Shown: positions 15,102 through 22,608, numbered from the stretch's first letter. The stretch is DNA of 22,983 bases from DASPKW01 sp038244055 (GCA_038244055.1 JBBRTW010000053.1:1-22983), one strand, 5' to 3'. The notes: generated by a model from the sequence alone, not told the origin. Numbers and translations are program-made.

Positions 15102-17573
15102 ATGAAAGCGATGAAGATGATCGTTCGAGTTGGCCGCGCGATTGGACTGACGCGTGCGGCGAGTGCGCTGGCGCTCGCGGGGATCGCGGCGGCGGTGGGT
15201 GGCTGCGGTTCATCGGGCAGCGGGGGCGGCGGGCCGAATTTCACGGTTGCGCCACAGTATCAGCCGACGGCCGGGGCGGGGACGGTCGATGGCAAGCGCT
15301 TGAATGTGGCGGTGAGCTTTGTCGATGCGCGGGTTTCGAAGAACCGCATCACGAATGATGGCAAAGAAGTGCTGGCGGAGGGAGACAAGGGGAAGGTGTA
15401 TCTGGAGAAGCCGCTGGGGAAGGTGTTTGAAGAGGCGATGTCGGCGGCGCTGCGGAAGTCGGGGTTCACGGTCAGCGCCGATGCGCCCGTGGTGGTGGAG
15501 ATGTCGCTGGTGGATATGCCGCTGCAAGCCTATCAGTTCACGCACTGGAACCTGCCCAGTGAGCGCGCCAGCACGCTGGATGCGGTGGGGGCGCTGCTGC
15601 CGGGGCCGGTCCGGCCGACGGAGGCGCAGGCATCGATGTCGGTCTCGGTGCGGAAGAACAACGCGCGGCTGGGTTTTTCGCATGTGGCCGGCGGCAAGGC
15701 GGAGAACAAGAGCGATGACCGGGGGATCGTGGAGCAGACCCTGAGCCAGGCGATCAGCATGGCGGTGGATGATGCGGTGGCCAAGGCCGCGCCGGATGTG
15801 GAAGTGGTGACGCGCACGCCCGTCAGCGCCAAGGAGATTTTCAACCGCGAAGAGGAAATGGCCAAGCAGCAGCGGGCGATCAAGGATTTGAACGACATGC
15901 TGGCCAAGCGCGATGAGATGCTGGTGGGGGATCGCAAGGCGGCGGAGGAGATGAAGCGGCAGCTCGAGGAGGATCGCAAGGCCGGCCGGGAATCGCTGAC
16001 GGCGGATATGCAGAAGGTGGAGCAGCAGAAGACGGCGCTGCAGCAGGAGCGCGATGCGCTGAAGGCGAAGGTGGCGGAGCTGAGCGCCAAGCCGGCGACG
16101 GACCCAGCTGCGGCGGCGGCGCTGGTGAAGGTAAAGCAGGAGCAAGCCGATCTGGAAGCCAAGGCGAAGACTGTCGAGATGGCGCGGATGGAAGTCGAGA
16201 CGCGCATGAAGAAGATCGACGAGCGCGAGCAGAACCTGACGGCCTATGGCGAGAAGCTCAAATGGCAGGCGCAGGCGAATCAGTCACTGGCGGATGAACT
16301 GACGGCGCGGCAGAAGGACATCACCGAGCGCGAGAAGGCGCTGAAGAACTGGAAGACCGATCTGGATGCGCGGGCGAACGTCAAGCCGCCGGCCTCGATC
16401 GTGGAGAAGCGCCGGCCGCTGATCCTGGTGACGGACCCGAACGCCTCGCGCAGCGAAACCACGCTGGGGCAGGTGACGGTTTCGGGGATGGCGATCGACG
16501 ACCGCAAGGTTTCCGCGCTGCGGGTGTTGATCAACGGCAAGGAAATCGTCGAGCCGATCGCGGCCGGCAGCCCGGGGAGCAAGGGCGTGGAGATCAAGCC
16601 GATTCCCGGGCCGGTGCATTCGGCGGACGATAGCGCGACTTCATATGCGCTGCGGCGCTTCGCCGTGGCGGCGACGCTGCGCGAGGGGGAGAATGAAATC
16701 CTCATCGAGGCGACCAACGAGGATAATCTGAAGGCGACCGAGAAGCTCTCGGTGATCTACGACAAGGGCGGCGGGCGCATTCACATCATCACCATCGGCA
16801 TCAACGACTACCAGAACCGCCTGACGGTGCCGCCGCTGCAATACGCGGTCTCCGATGCCCGCGGCGTGGCCAATACGCTGGACCGGCTGACCCGCACGAC
16901 CGACAAGCAGGTGGTGGAACTGCTCGATGGGCAGGCCACCCGCGCCAACCTGGTGCGCCAGCTCTTCGAGAAACTGCCCACCGAGGTCAAGCCGGCGGAT
17001 ACGGTGGTGATCTTCTTCTCCGGCCACGGCGCGCCCGATGCGGCCACCGATGCGGCCGGCAATGTCGAGACATTCTTGCTGCCGATCGATGCCGATCCAT
17101 CGAAGCTTTTCTCGACGGCGATCCGCATGAGCGATGTGGGAACGATCCTGCGGCGGCTGCGCAGCGAGCGGATCGTGTTCCTGGCCGATACGTGCTACTC
17201 GGGCGCGGCCCGCGGCGGCGATGCCAGCGCGGGAGCGCGGACGGTATCGATCCCCGGCCTGGCGATGAAAGGCGGCATCGGCATCAAGGCGATCCCCGAT
17301 CGCCCCAAGGGCAAGGGCTGCGCGATCATGACCGCCTCCACCGGCACGCAGGTGGCCCAGGAGAAGACGGACCTGCAGCATGGTGTGTTCACGCACTATT
17401 TGCTGGAGGGATTGCAGGGGAAGGCGGATCTGAATCACGATAACACGGTGACGGTGGACGAGCTGTACGAATATGTGAGGGTGGAGGTCGGCAAGGCGAC
17501 CAACGGCAATCAGACGCCGCAGATCAGCCGGGATCCGAGCGCGGGGGATATCGTGTTGAGCGTGGTGAAGTAG
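15102..17573 (+). CDS. Lipoprotein caspase (peptidase C14) with coiled coil, Ig-like domain and EF-hand-like loop
   Basis: The 823-residue protein begins with a lipoprotein signal peptide whose lipobox ends V-G-G-C35. Residues 36-240 resemble the YajG/CsgG type of lipoprotein domain (VAVSFVDARVSKN, then LRKSGFTVSADAPVVVEMSL). Residues 243-427 are a long charged coiled coil. An Ig-like domain (438-553) includes VLINGKEIVEP and LREGENEILIEATNED. The caspase domain (556-760) has H642 in FFSGHG and C698 in ADTCYSG, the complete His/Cys dyad, so it should be an active cysteine protease; bacterial and metacaspase-like members usually cleave after Arg or Lys. Near the C-terminus D776-L-N-H-D-N-T-V-T-V-D-E787 fits a 12-residue EF-hand loop. 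The preceding gene encodes a DUF4384 protein, and caspase and DUF4384 domains are fused in other bacteria, so the two probably act together in the envelope. Confidence 0.92.
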   Translation: MKAMKMIVRVGRAIGLTRAASALALAGIAAAVGGCGSSGSGGGGPNFTVAPQYQPTAGAGTVDGKRLNVAVSFVDARVSKNRITNDGKEVLAEGDKGKVYLEKPLGKVFEEAMSAALRKSGFTVSADAPVVVEMSLVDMPLQAYQFTHWNLPSERASTLDAVGALLPGPVRPTEAQASMSVSVRKNNARLGFSHVAGGKAENKSDDRGIVEQTLSQAISMAVDDAVAKAAPDVEVVTRTPVSAKEIFNREEEMAKQQRAIKDLNDMLAKRDEMLVGDRKAAEEMKRQLEEDRKAGRESLTADMQKVEQQKTALQQERDALKAKVAELSAKPATDPAAAAALVKVKQEQADLEAKAKTVEMARMEVETRMKKIDEREQNLTAYGEKLKWQAQANQSLADELTARQKDITEREKALKNWKTDLDARANVKPPASIVEKRRPLILVTDPNASRSETTLGQVTVSGMAIDDRKVSALRVLINGKEIVEPIAAGSPGSKGVEIKPIPGPVHSADDSATSYALRRFAVAATLREGENEILIEATNEDNLKATEKLSVIYDKGGGRIHIITIGINDYQNRLTVPPLQYAVSDARGVANTLDRLTRTTDKQVVELLDGQATRANLVRQLFEKLPTEVKPADTVVIFFSGHGAPDAATDAAGNVETFLLPIDADPSKLFSTAIRMSDVGTILRRLRSERIVFLADTCYSGAARGGDASAGARTVSIPGLAMKGGIGIKAIPDRPKGKGCAIMTASTGTQVAQEKTDLQHGVFTHYLLEGLQGKADLNHDNTVTVDELYEYVRVEVGKATNGNQTPQISRDPSAGDIVLSVVK

Positions 17574-17674
17574 GGAATGGAATGCGACTGCAAAGGCGCA
17601 AAGATGCAGAGGCGCGGAGAAGAAAGAAAAGTTGGATGATGAGCGAACCCCGCATGCTCATCGCTTCTGGACAA

Positions 17675-17728
17675 GCCGGGACACAGCGCCGGGAGCGCAG
17701 CGACCAAAGCGACGTCCCGGCGTCTTTT
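17675..17728 (+). terminator. Possible terminator of the pseudokinase-caspase operon
   Basis: GCCGGGAC (17675-17682) pairs with GTCCCGGC (17714-17721) across a 31-base loop that has further pairing potential, followed by gtctttt. It lies about 100 bases after the caspase stop. The long loop makes it weaker than a classical terminator. Confidence 0.4.
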
Positions 17729-17839
17729 CGGGAGCATCCGTCATAACTCCGGTGCGGAGATAGCGATTCAAGTCCGAATTTGTTCTAAGGAAATCTCGGC
17801 GTTGTTCATTCGACATGATGGAGAGTCAATCGCCGTTCG

Positions 17840-17876
17840 CCCTCACCCCCGCCCTCTCCCGAATACAGGAGAGGGA
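17840..17876. repeat. Dispersed palindromic repeat ccctcaccc/ctctccc...ggagaggg, copy 2
   Basis: The same order of elements as at 12357-12392: ccctcaccc, a short spacer, ctctcccga, then caggagaggg. The two copies flank the pseudokinase-caspase pair in the same orientation. Confidence 0.6.
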
Positions 17877-17880
17877 GTAA

Positions 17881-17918
17881 AATGAAAACCGGCCGGCGCT
17901 CTTGCGCGCGCCGGCCGG
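17881..17918 (-). terminator. Rho-independent terminator of the beta-barrel protein gene
   Basis: CCGGCCGGCGC (17889-17899) and GCGCCGGCCGG (17908-17918) form a perfect 11-bp stem around an 8-base loop. Read on the minus strand the stem is followed by ttttcatttt. It lies 35 bases after the stop of the leftward gene at 17953. Confidence 0.8.
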
Positions 17919-17952
17919 CGATGACTGCGAAATGAAGTTCTGTACCAACCGC

Positions 17953-18900
17953 TCAGAACTTGAAATTCAACCCAATCCCAAACCAGAACCCATCGCGGAG
18001 CCCGAGCTCCTCGGGATTCGCGTGGGCAATGCTGATGCCCAGGACGCTGTTGGGTTTCCACTGGAAGCCGACCGCATAGGGCCAGGCTTCGGACTGTTTG
18101 CGGTCGAAGAGGTCGGGCGTGCCAACTTCGCTGATGAAGTAGATGCTGTAGGGGAACTCGATCTCGATGCCGCCGTAGAGCATGCTCAGGTCGGTGCCGA
18201 GGCGCACGCTCTTGGGTAGGTCGGGGGCTTCGTGGCGCGAGATGTAGCGGAAGCCGCCGTGGGCGCGGACGGAGCGGCAGAAGCCATCGGGGTCGATCTG
18301 CCAGCTCTTGGAAGCGGCCAGGAAGACTTCGGTCTTGGCGAGCAGATCGCCGCGGGCGCTGCCATCGAGGTAGATCGCGCCGATGCTCAACTCGGGGATC
18401 CAGCCTTCTTCCTTGGTGAGGCGAACGCGGACGAACGGGCCGGTGACCGCGAAGGGATCATCGCACCAGCTCCGGTTGACGCCATCGATTTCGGCGATGT
18501 TGCTGAACTCGCCGACTTCGAGCCAGTCGGTCACGCCGTAGGCGAAGAGGAAGCCATGGGCGACGACCGTGCCGGCATTGTAGCCATTGACGAACAGGCA
18601 GTACTGGGCGGTGAACTGGCCCTGGTTGAGGGTGCCCGAGGTGGGGTTGAGGAACATGCCGGTTTCGCCCGAGAGGCTGACCAGGCCGCGGCCGCCCTTG
18701 TAGGCGGACTTGGCGGAGACGGCGAGTTTGTCGGCCAGCATCATCGGCTGGGACTGGGTCAGCGACAGGGGCTGGATGGTCGAGGCGACCGAAGTTTCGG
18801 CGGCCGGATCGAAATTGGCGGGGGATGATTCATCCGCCCAGGCCGGCAGACAGAGAGCGCTTGCTCCTAATAGCAGCGCCAGCGCATTACGAAATCGCAT
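17953..18900 (-). CDS. Predicted outer-membrane beta-barrel protein, hypothetical
   Basis: The 315-residue protein has a clear signal peptide (MRFRNALALLLGASALCLPAWA, cleavage after AWA near residue 22). After a polar segment the mature part is a series of short amphipathic strands rich in Gly, Phe, Tyr and Trp, such as AHGFLFAYGVTDWLEVGEFS and SMLYGGIEIEFPYSIYF. It ends in FWFGIGLNFKF, with the terminal Phe typical of outer-membrane barrels. No known porin family is recognised. The start at 18900 is fixed by AAAGGAG at 18907-18913 (minus strand) six bases upstream; the longer frame from 18951 adds 17 residues that would bury the signal peptide. The same AAAGGAG-6-ATG leader precedes the other secreted protein at 3454. 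The gene is monocistronic with its own terminator. Confidence 0.8.
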   Translation of the reverse strand: MRFRNALALLLGASALCLPAWADESSPANFDPAAETSVASTIQPLSLTQSQPMMLADKLAVSAKSAYKGGRGLVSLSGETGMFLNPTSGTLNQGQFTAQYCLFVNGYNAGTVVAHGFLFAYGVTDWLEVGEFSNIAEIDGVNRSWCDDPFAVTGPFVRVRLTKEEGWIPELSIGAIYLDGSARGDLLAKTEVFLAASKSWQIDPDGFCRSVRAHGGFRYISRHEAPDLPKSVRLGTDLSMLYGGIEIEFPYSIYFISEVGTPDLFDRKQSEAWPYAVGFQWKPNSVLGISIAHANPEELGLRDGFWFGIGLNFKF

Positions 18901-19445
18901 ACAGGGCTCCTTTCCCAAAAGAGAACTCCGCGAACCAAGGATATGGAACAACGTTGGAAGTGTAATTCAACCCCTTGGCATAATGCAAGATTAACAATGC
19001 GGTACAGCGGGTGGGATGGAGGCGAAAAAGGAAGCACTCCGATTGGAAAGTTGAACCGCCCGCGTCTGCTTGCGGCAGACGCGGGCGGGCTTGAATAGGG
19101 GTTGGGAGTGAGGCTGACAGGCTCAATTCCACATCTGGGCGGGGTATTAAGCGACAGCCATCGACAGGGTTTTCGGGTCGGCGGGGGAATCGTTGCACGA
19201 AAATTCTGGAAATCGGTCTCGGGCGGCATGGGAAGAGCCTGGGGGCCTTATATGTGGGACCACACTGCACATGGCGCATCCCAATTGCGAATTCCCAGAC
19301 ACAGGCAAAGCAGTGCCTATGCCCATGCGACCCAAAACAGACCTGAATAGGTCGATTTGTGCCATCCCGCAACGGCTTTCCCGCCGCGCCGATAACCTTG
19401 TCGACCTGCCTGCTTCGGGCGGGACAAACAATCGAAGGTGATTCC
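18901..19445. other. Intergenic region between beta-barrel gene and small ORF
   Basis: The left part is the leader of the leftward beta-barrel gene; on the minus strand TTGAAT with TCCATA 17 bases later is a weak promoter candidate. A 14-bp hairpin lies at 19056-19088. The segment around 19310-19325 (gcagtgcctatgcccatg) looks like a dispersed repeat. ORFs here on both strands overlap and show no domain. Confidence 0.45.
19056..19088. repeat. Perfect 14-bp hairpin
   Basis: CCGCCCGCGTCTGC (19056-19069) and its exact reverse complement (19075-19088) surround a 5-base loop. There is no T-run on either side, so it is more likely a dispersed palindromic element than a terminator. Confidence 0.7.
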
Positions 19446-19724
19446 ATGGCCGACAAGAAAGTCATTATCCGTTTCGACGCCGATGAGTTCAGCCGGTTGG
19501 CGTTGCTGGTGGATGAGATGTCCCGCCTGCACGTTCCGGGAATGGCGCTGCTCTGCAAAGCGGCCACGGAAAGCACGGAAGCGATGCTGGCGGCGATGGT
19601 TGAAGTGGCCGACCAGGTTCGCAAGGCCCGCGAGCGCGAACATCGGCAGCACCTTTCGGAGTACCCCCGGCCGACGAGCAGCCGCAAGGCGGCGATCAGC
19701 GCGTCGAAGGCACCGCGGTTTTGA
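19446..19724 (+). CDS. Small hypothetical protein
   Basis: A 92-residue ORF starts at an ATG preceded by AAGGTGA (19435-19441), a good ribosome binding site. Third positions are mostly G or C, in contrast to the repeat-rich flanks, which supports real coding. The opening KKVIIRFDADEFSRLALLVDEM could form a strand followed by a helix, loosely like a ribbon-helix-helix DNA-binding protein, but the second helix is not convincing. The middle (MLAAMVEVADQVRKAREREH) is helical and charged, and the tail is basic. It stands alone between two repeat-rich gaps. I do not recognise the family, and a function is not assigned. Confidence 0.6.
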   Translation: MADKKVIIRFDADEFSRLALLVDEMSRLHVPGMALLCKAATESTEAMLAAMVEVADQVRKAREREHRQHLSEYPRPTSSRKAAISASKAPRF

Positions 19725-19858
19725 GATTTGAAAATTTGTGATTTGAAATTTGAAATTTGAGATTGTGGTGCGGCTTTCAGGCTGCGTTGGGTGTGTGGCT
19801 TGAGGCCGCGCCACAAGGAAATCAGATTGGCGGGCTGAAAGCCTGCACGATGAATGAA

Positions 19859-19926
19859 CGCCGCTGAGCACAGATGTAGAGCACAACATTACCCCTTCTC
19901 TTTTATCACCTGTGTTCATCGGCGGT
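19859..19926. repeat. Long stem-loop 1 of a three-element cluster
   Basis: The left arm ccgctgagcacag pairs with the right arm ctgtgttcatcggcgg with a three-base bulge, around an A/T-rich loop. The arm core (tgarcacag) is shared with stem-loop 2. Confidence 0.65.
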
Positions 19927-19968
19927 CATTCGCGGGATTCGATTTGCGACCTTGAACAAAACAACATG

Positions 19969-20064
19969 CGGCCGCGGATGAGTACGGCTGAACACAGACA
20001 TAGAGCACACATTACCCTTTTCACTCTACTCGACTGTGTTCACCCGTATTCATCCGCCGGCCGC
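19969..20064. repeat. Long stem-loop 2 of a three-element cluster
   Basis: The left arm (19969-19997) runs cggccgcggatgagtacgg then ctgaacacag. The right arm (20034-20064) is its reverse complement apart from a few mismatches, giving a stem of about 29 bp. The loop text (catagagcacacattaccc) resembles that of stem-loop 1 (gtagagcacaacattaccc), so the two are copies of one element. Confidence 0.75.
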
Positions 20065-20101
20065 GACAAGCCAAAGCATCGAAGAATTCGCCGTGAGTGG
20101 G

Positions 20102-20173
20102 CTCCGTTGAACCCAGATGAACAGACCAAAACTTTTCCTTGTTAAAGCTGTTCTTCATCTGCGTTCAACGGAG
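20102..20173. repeat. Long stem-loop 3 of a three-element cluster
   Basis: The left arm ctccgttgaacccagatgaa (from 20102) continues to acag at 20123. The right arm (20148-20173) is its near-perfect reverse complement. The ttgaac-cagatgaa theme is related to the arms of the other two, but the loop differs. Confidence 0.75.
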
Positions 20174-20227
20174 TTCATTTGCAGCTGAGCCGCCAGAGTG
20201 AATGAGGGGCAAATGCCGCATCCGCAG

Positions 20228-20246
20228 CACGGGCATCCTGCCCGTG
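20228..20246. repeat. Short palindrome cacgggca-tcc-tgcccgtg
   Basis: Perfect 8-bp arms around a 3-base loop. A sister element with two changed bases and inverted loop lies at 20301-20319, and a degenerate half at about 22678-22697. Confidence 0.7.
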
Positions 20247-20300
20247 TGAACGTTTTCGAAATCAAAGAATCAGAGATAACGGGGGAAATAAGGTGTTCGA

Positions 20301-20319
20301 CATGGGCAGGATGCCCATG
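20301..20319. repeat. Short palindrome catgggca-gga-tgcccatg
   Basis: Perfect 8-bp arms around a 3-base loop, in inverted orientation relative to the copy at 20228-20246. It lies 10 bases beyond the stop codon of the leftward STAS gene, where it could stabilise the transcript end; there is no T-run after it on the minus strand. Confidence 0.7.
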
Positions 20320-20329
20320 CAACGAGGGA

Positions 20330-20854
20330 CTACGGTTTTTTCGCTTTTTCGGCTTCCCACGCCTTGGCCAGTTTGGCGGCGATCGCCTTGAACTGCTGCG
20401 AGCCGGGGCCGGAGGCTTCGGCCAACTGCTGATGGGCGTGAACGACGGTTTCCTGGATCACCATCTGTTCGGATGGGCCCAGGTCCAGCGGTTGCCAGTC
20501 GGTGGCGTTGGGGTCAACATCCGGTTCCGATTCGACAATGGGAATGGCGCGGTCGATCCCCATGTGCGTGAGCAATGTCCGACTTGAGGCGGAGGGAGCG
20601 ACCAGCGCGAAGGCGGTTGCGCCGGCTTTGGCCGCGGGCAGGCGCGAAAGACGCAGGAGCGTGCCGAGGAAGGTGCTGTCCATGTAGGTGCATTGGCTGA
20701 GATTCACGCTCACGCCATTGCCGGCCTCCAGCGCGCTCGAAGCGCGGCCCCAGAAGGCGGGGCTGTGGTGCATGGTGACCCGGCCGGCGACAGCGATGCT
20801 CATCCGGTCGGATGTTTCGTGAACGCGAATCTGTCCATCATCGGTCGTGGGCAT
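20330..20854 (-). CDS. STAS-domain protein, anti-sigma-factor-antagonist-like
   Basis: This 174-residue protein has an N-terminal STAS domain (about residues 5-110). The segment YMDSTFLGTLLRLS contains D59-S60-T61, which matches the SpoIIAA/RsbV phosphorylation site, where a Ser is phosphorylated by an anti-sigma kinase and dephosphorylated by a PP2C phosphatase. VSVNLSQCTYMDS is the usual preceding strand. The remaining 60 residues form an acidic linker and a helical charged tail (KAIAAKLAKAWEAEKAKKP) not found in minimal antagonists. The start at 20854 is supported by GGAGG at 20861-20865 (minus strand), six bases away; a longer frame from 20884 overlaps the upstream stop. The phosphatase gene ends 26 bases upstream on the same strand, which fits a partner-switching operon. 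No anti-sigma kinase is in the window. Confidence 0.9.
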   Translation of the reverse strand: MPTTDDGQIRVHETSDRMSIAVAGRVTMHHSPAFWGRASSALEAGNGVSVNLSQCTYMDSTFLGTLLRLSRLPAAKAGATAFALVAPSASSRTLLTHMGIDRAIPIVESEPDVDPNATDWQPLDLGPSEQMVIQETVVHAHQQLAEASGPGSQQFKAIAAKLAKAWEAEKAKKP

Positions 20855-20880
20855 GATGACCCTCCGGGCCCATTGTCCCC

Positions 20881-22590
20881 TCAAGCGATCTTCCCGCCAA
20901 GCCTCGCCAGCAGAAATGTTCGATCGTCGGTGGCGATTCCGCCGCCGCGAAAACTGTCGAGAATTTGATTCAGCCCGTCGGCCAGGTCGGAAAGGGGCCG
21001 ATCCGCCGCGGCGGCGTAGAGCTGCGCGAGGCCTTCGCCCAGGCCTTGTTCACCCAGCATTTCGCCCGAATCGCAGCGCAGCTCGGTCACGCCATCGGTG
21101 AAAAGAGCCAGCATGTCGCCGGGGGCGAGCTGGTCCGTGGTGACGTTCAGGGTCATTCGATCGACACCCAGGGGCGGATGGGTGAAGGTGTTCAACTGCC
21201 GCACCTTGCCGCCGGGGCTGATCACCAGCCCGGCCGGGTGCCCGGCGCAGACGCATTCGCACTGGCCGGTGGCGAGGTCGAGAACGATGCAGATCGTGGC
21301 GGCGAAGGACTGCTCGCCGAGATAATCGCAGACGTATTCGTTGAGGGTGTGGGGCAGGGCGGGCAGGCCTTCGCCAGCGCGGGCGGCGGCGTGAACCATC
21401 GTATGCAGGCTGGAGGCGACCAGGGCCGCCGGGAGACCTTTGCCGACCACATCGGCCACCACCAGCAGCACCCGGCCATCGTTCAACTTCAGCACATCGA
21501 CATAATCGCCGCCCACCCAGTTGCAGGGGCGAAAGCCCACCGCGGCCTCCAGGCCCTCGATGCGGACGCTGGTGGGGATGAGCTTCTGCTGGATCTGCTG
21601 GGCGCGCTCGAGCTCGCGATCGAGGGCGGCGTATTCGCGAATGCGGTTGACGTTGGCCCAGACGGACTCGGCCTGCTGGAACTGCTTGACGGCCAGCGAC
21701 ACCAGCGCGAGCCAATCGCTGTGGGCACACTCGGGCGCGAGCGAAAGATAAATGACGTCGATCGTGTGATCGTCGAATCGGAGCGGAACGGCGGCCACCG
21801 AGAGGAGCATAACCTCGGCGGGAACCGAAAGCGCGACATTGCCGAGTTCGGGCGCGAGATTGGTGGCCAGCACCGGCTCGGGGACTTCGCAGACGGCGCG
21901 CATGACGCTGGCGGAGATCGGCGCGGGCTCGAGCACGGTGGCGCTGGCGCGGGTGGGGGCGGCCACGACGGGGCCGTGGAGAATCTGCATGCGCTCGGGG
22001 ACCTCGCGCGAGGCGCGGAGAATGACGGCCGATTTTCCCGGGAAAGGGCGGCAGAGGACCAGATCGCACAAGCGGGCCATGCGCTCGCCCGGGTCGGCGA
22101 TGGTGTTGAGCGACTGGCCGAATTCGAGGACGGCGGAGAGATGCTCGTGGCCGATCTTGGGGGATTCGAATTCGCGGAGGCGGTGGATCTGATCGGGGAG
22201 CGACTGCATGATCGACAGGCGCATGTCGGTCTGGGTGACGGTGGTCTCCATCGGGGCGGCCGACGGGCACAGGGCCAGGGAGAACTCGCCGATCTGCAGG
22301 AGGTCGCCGGGGCGGACCAGGCACTGGCTGACTTTGGCGCCGTTGACGCGGGTGCCGTTGCGGCTGTCGCGGTCGCGAATCCACCAGCGATCGAAGGGAT
22401 CGCGCACGAGCTCGGCATGCCAGCGCGAGACGGTATGGCTGTCGAGGGGCACATCGACATCCTCGGCGCGGCCGAGGACGATCCTGGACTGGGTGAGGGG
22501 CAGCCAGGTGGTCTGGTGGGCGGGATGGCTGATCCGCAGCAGCAGCTTGCGCGGTTCGGCGGCGAGATCGGGTGGAGAAACGGTGGTCAT
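20881..22590 (-). CDS. FHA-domain SpoIIE-type PP2C serine phosphatase
   Basis: The 569-residue protein has an FHA domain (about 30-108) with G40-R41, S55-R-W-H-A-E60 and N78-G-T-R-V-N-G84, the residues that bind phosphothreonine peptides. Residues about 150-305 look like a GAF-type sensor domain. A helical linker (DRELERAQQIQQKLIPT, 324-340) precedes the PP2C/SpoIIE domain (about 345-567). Likely metal ligands are D362 in GGDYVDV, D380 in VADVVGKGLPAAL, D499 in LFTDGVTE and D555/D556 in ATDDRTF, so it should be active. Its expected substrate is the phosphorylated STAS protein encoded next, and the FHA domain suggests an input from a Ser/Thr kinase. The protein is cytoplasmic; no membrane segment is seen. 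The ATG at 22590 is the only sensible start; no Shine-Dalgarno is evident, and a promoter candidate lies about 20 bases upstream. Confidence 0.95.
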   Translation of the reverse strand: MTTVSPPDLAAEPRKLLLRISHPAHQTTWLPLTQSRIVLGRAEDVDVPLDSHTVSRWHAELVRDPFDRWWIRDRDSRNGTRVNGAKVSQCLVRPGDLLQIGEFSLALCPSAAPMETTVTQTDMRLSIMQSLPDQIHRLREFESPKIGHEHLSAVLEFGQSLNTIADPGERMARLCDLVLCRPFPGKSAVILRASREVPERMQILHGPVVAAPTRASATVLEPAPISASVMRAVCEVPEPVLATNLAPELGNVALSVPAEVMLLSVAAVPLRFDDHTIDVIYLSLAPECAHSDWLALVSLAVKQFQQAESVWANVNRIREYAALDRELERAQQIQQKLIPTSVRIEGLEAAVGFRPCNWVGGDYVDVLKLNDGRVLLVVADVVGKGLPAALVASSLHTMVHAAARAGEGLPALPHTLNEYVCDYLGEQSFAATICIVLDLATGQCECVCAGHPAGLVISPGGKVRQLNTFTHPPLGVDRMTLNVTTDQLAPGDMLALFTDGVTELRCDSGEMLGEQGLGEGLAQLYAAAADRPLSDLADGLNQILDSFRGGGIATDDRTFLLARLGGKIA

Positions 22591-22608
22591 GGGCGGATCG
22601 AATGCTGA

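Larger units (their letters stand above)
17574..17952. other. Intergenic region after the caspase gene
   Basis: No gene is supported. In order it contains a string of gcaaagatgcagaggcg-type units (17591-17616), a stem-loop with T-run (17675-17728), a second copy of the ctctccc palindromic repeat (17840-17876) and the minus-strand terminator of the beta-barrel gene (17881-17918). Confidence 0.5.
19725..20329. other. Repeat-rich intergenic region
   Basis: About 600 bases without a supported gene, composed almost wholly of inverted or simple repeats: gatttgaaatttg strings (19731-19764), an inverted pair at 19769-19784 and 19830-19847 (gcggctttcaggctgc versus gcgggctgaaagcctgca), three long stem-loops (19859-20173) and two short palindromes (20228-20319). 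Confidence 0.7.

Noticed and set aside
15102..17573. Caspase as part of an anti-phage defence system
   Set aside because: The lipobox puts the protein outside the cytoplasm, and no gasdermin, nucleic-acid sensor or other defence gene is adjacent. An envelope role fits better, though defence is not excluded.
20965..22608. 547-codon plus-strand ORF opposite the phosphatase gene
   Set aside because: It is an antisense shadow rich in Gly, Asp, His and Ala. The minus strand has clear FHA and PP2C motifs in this stretch, and the antisense frame has none.
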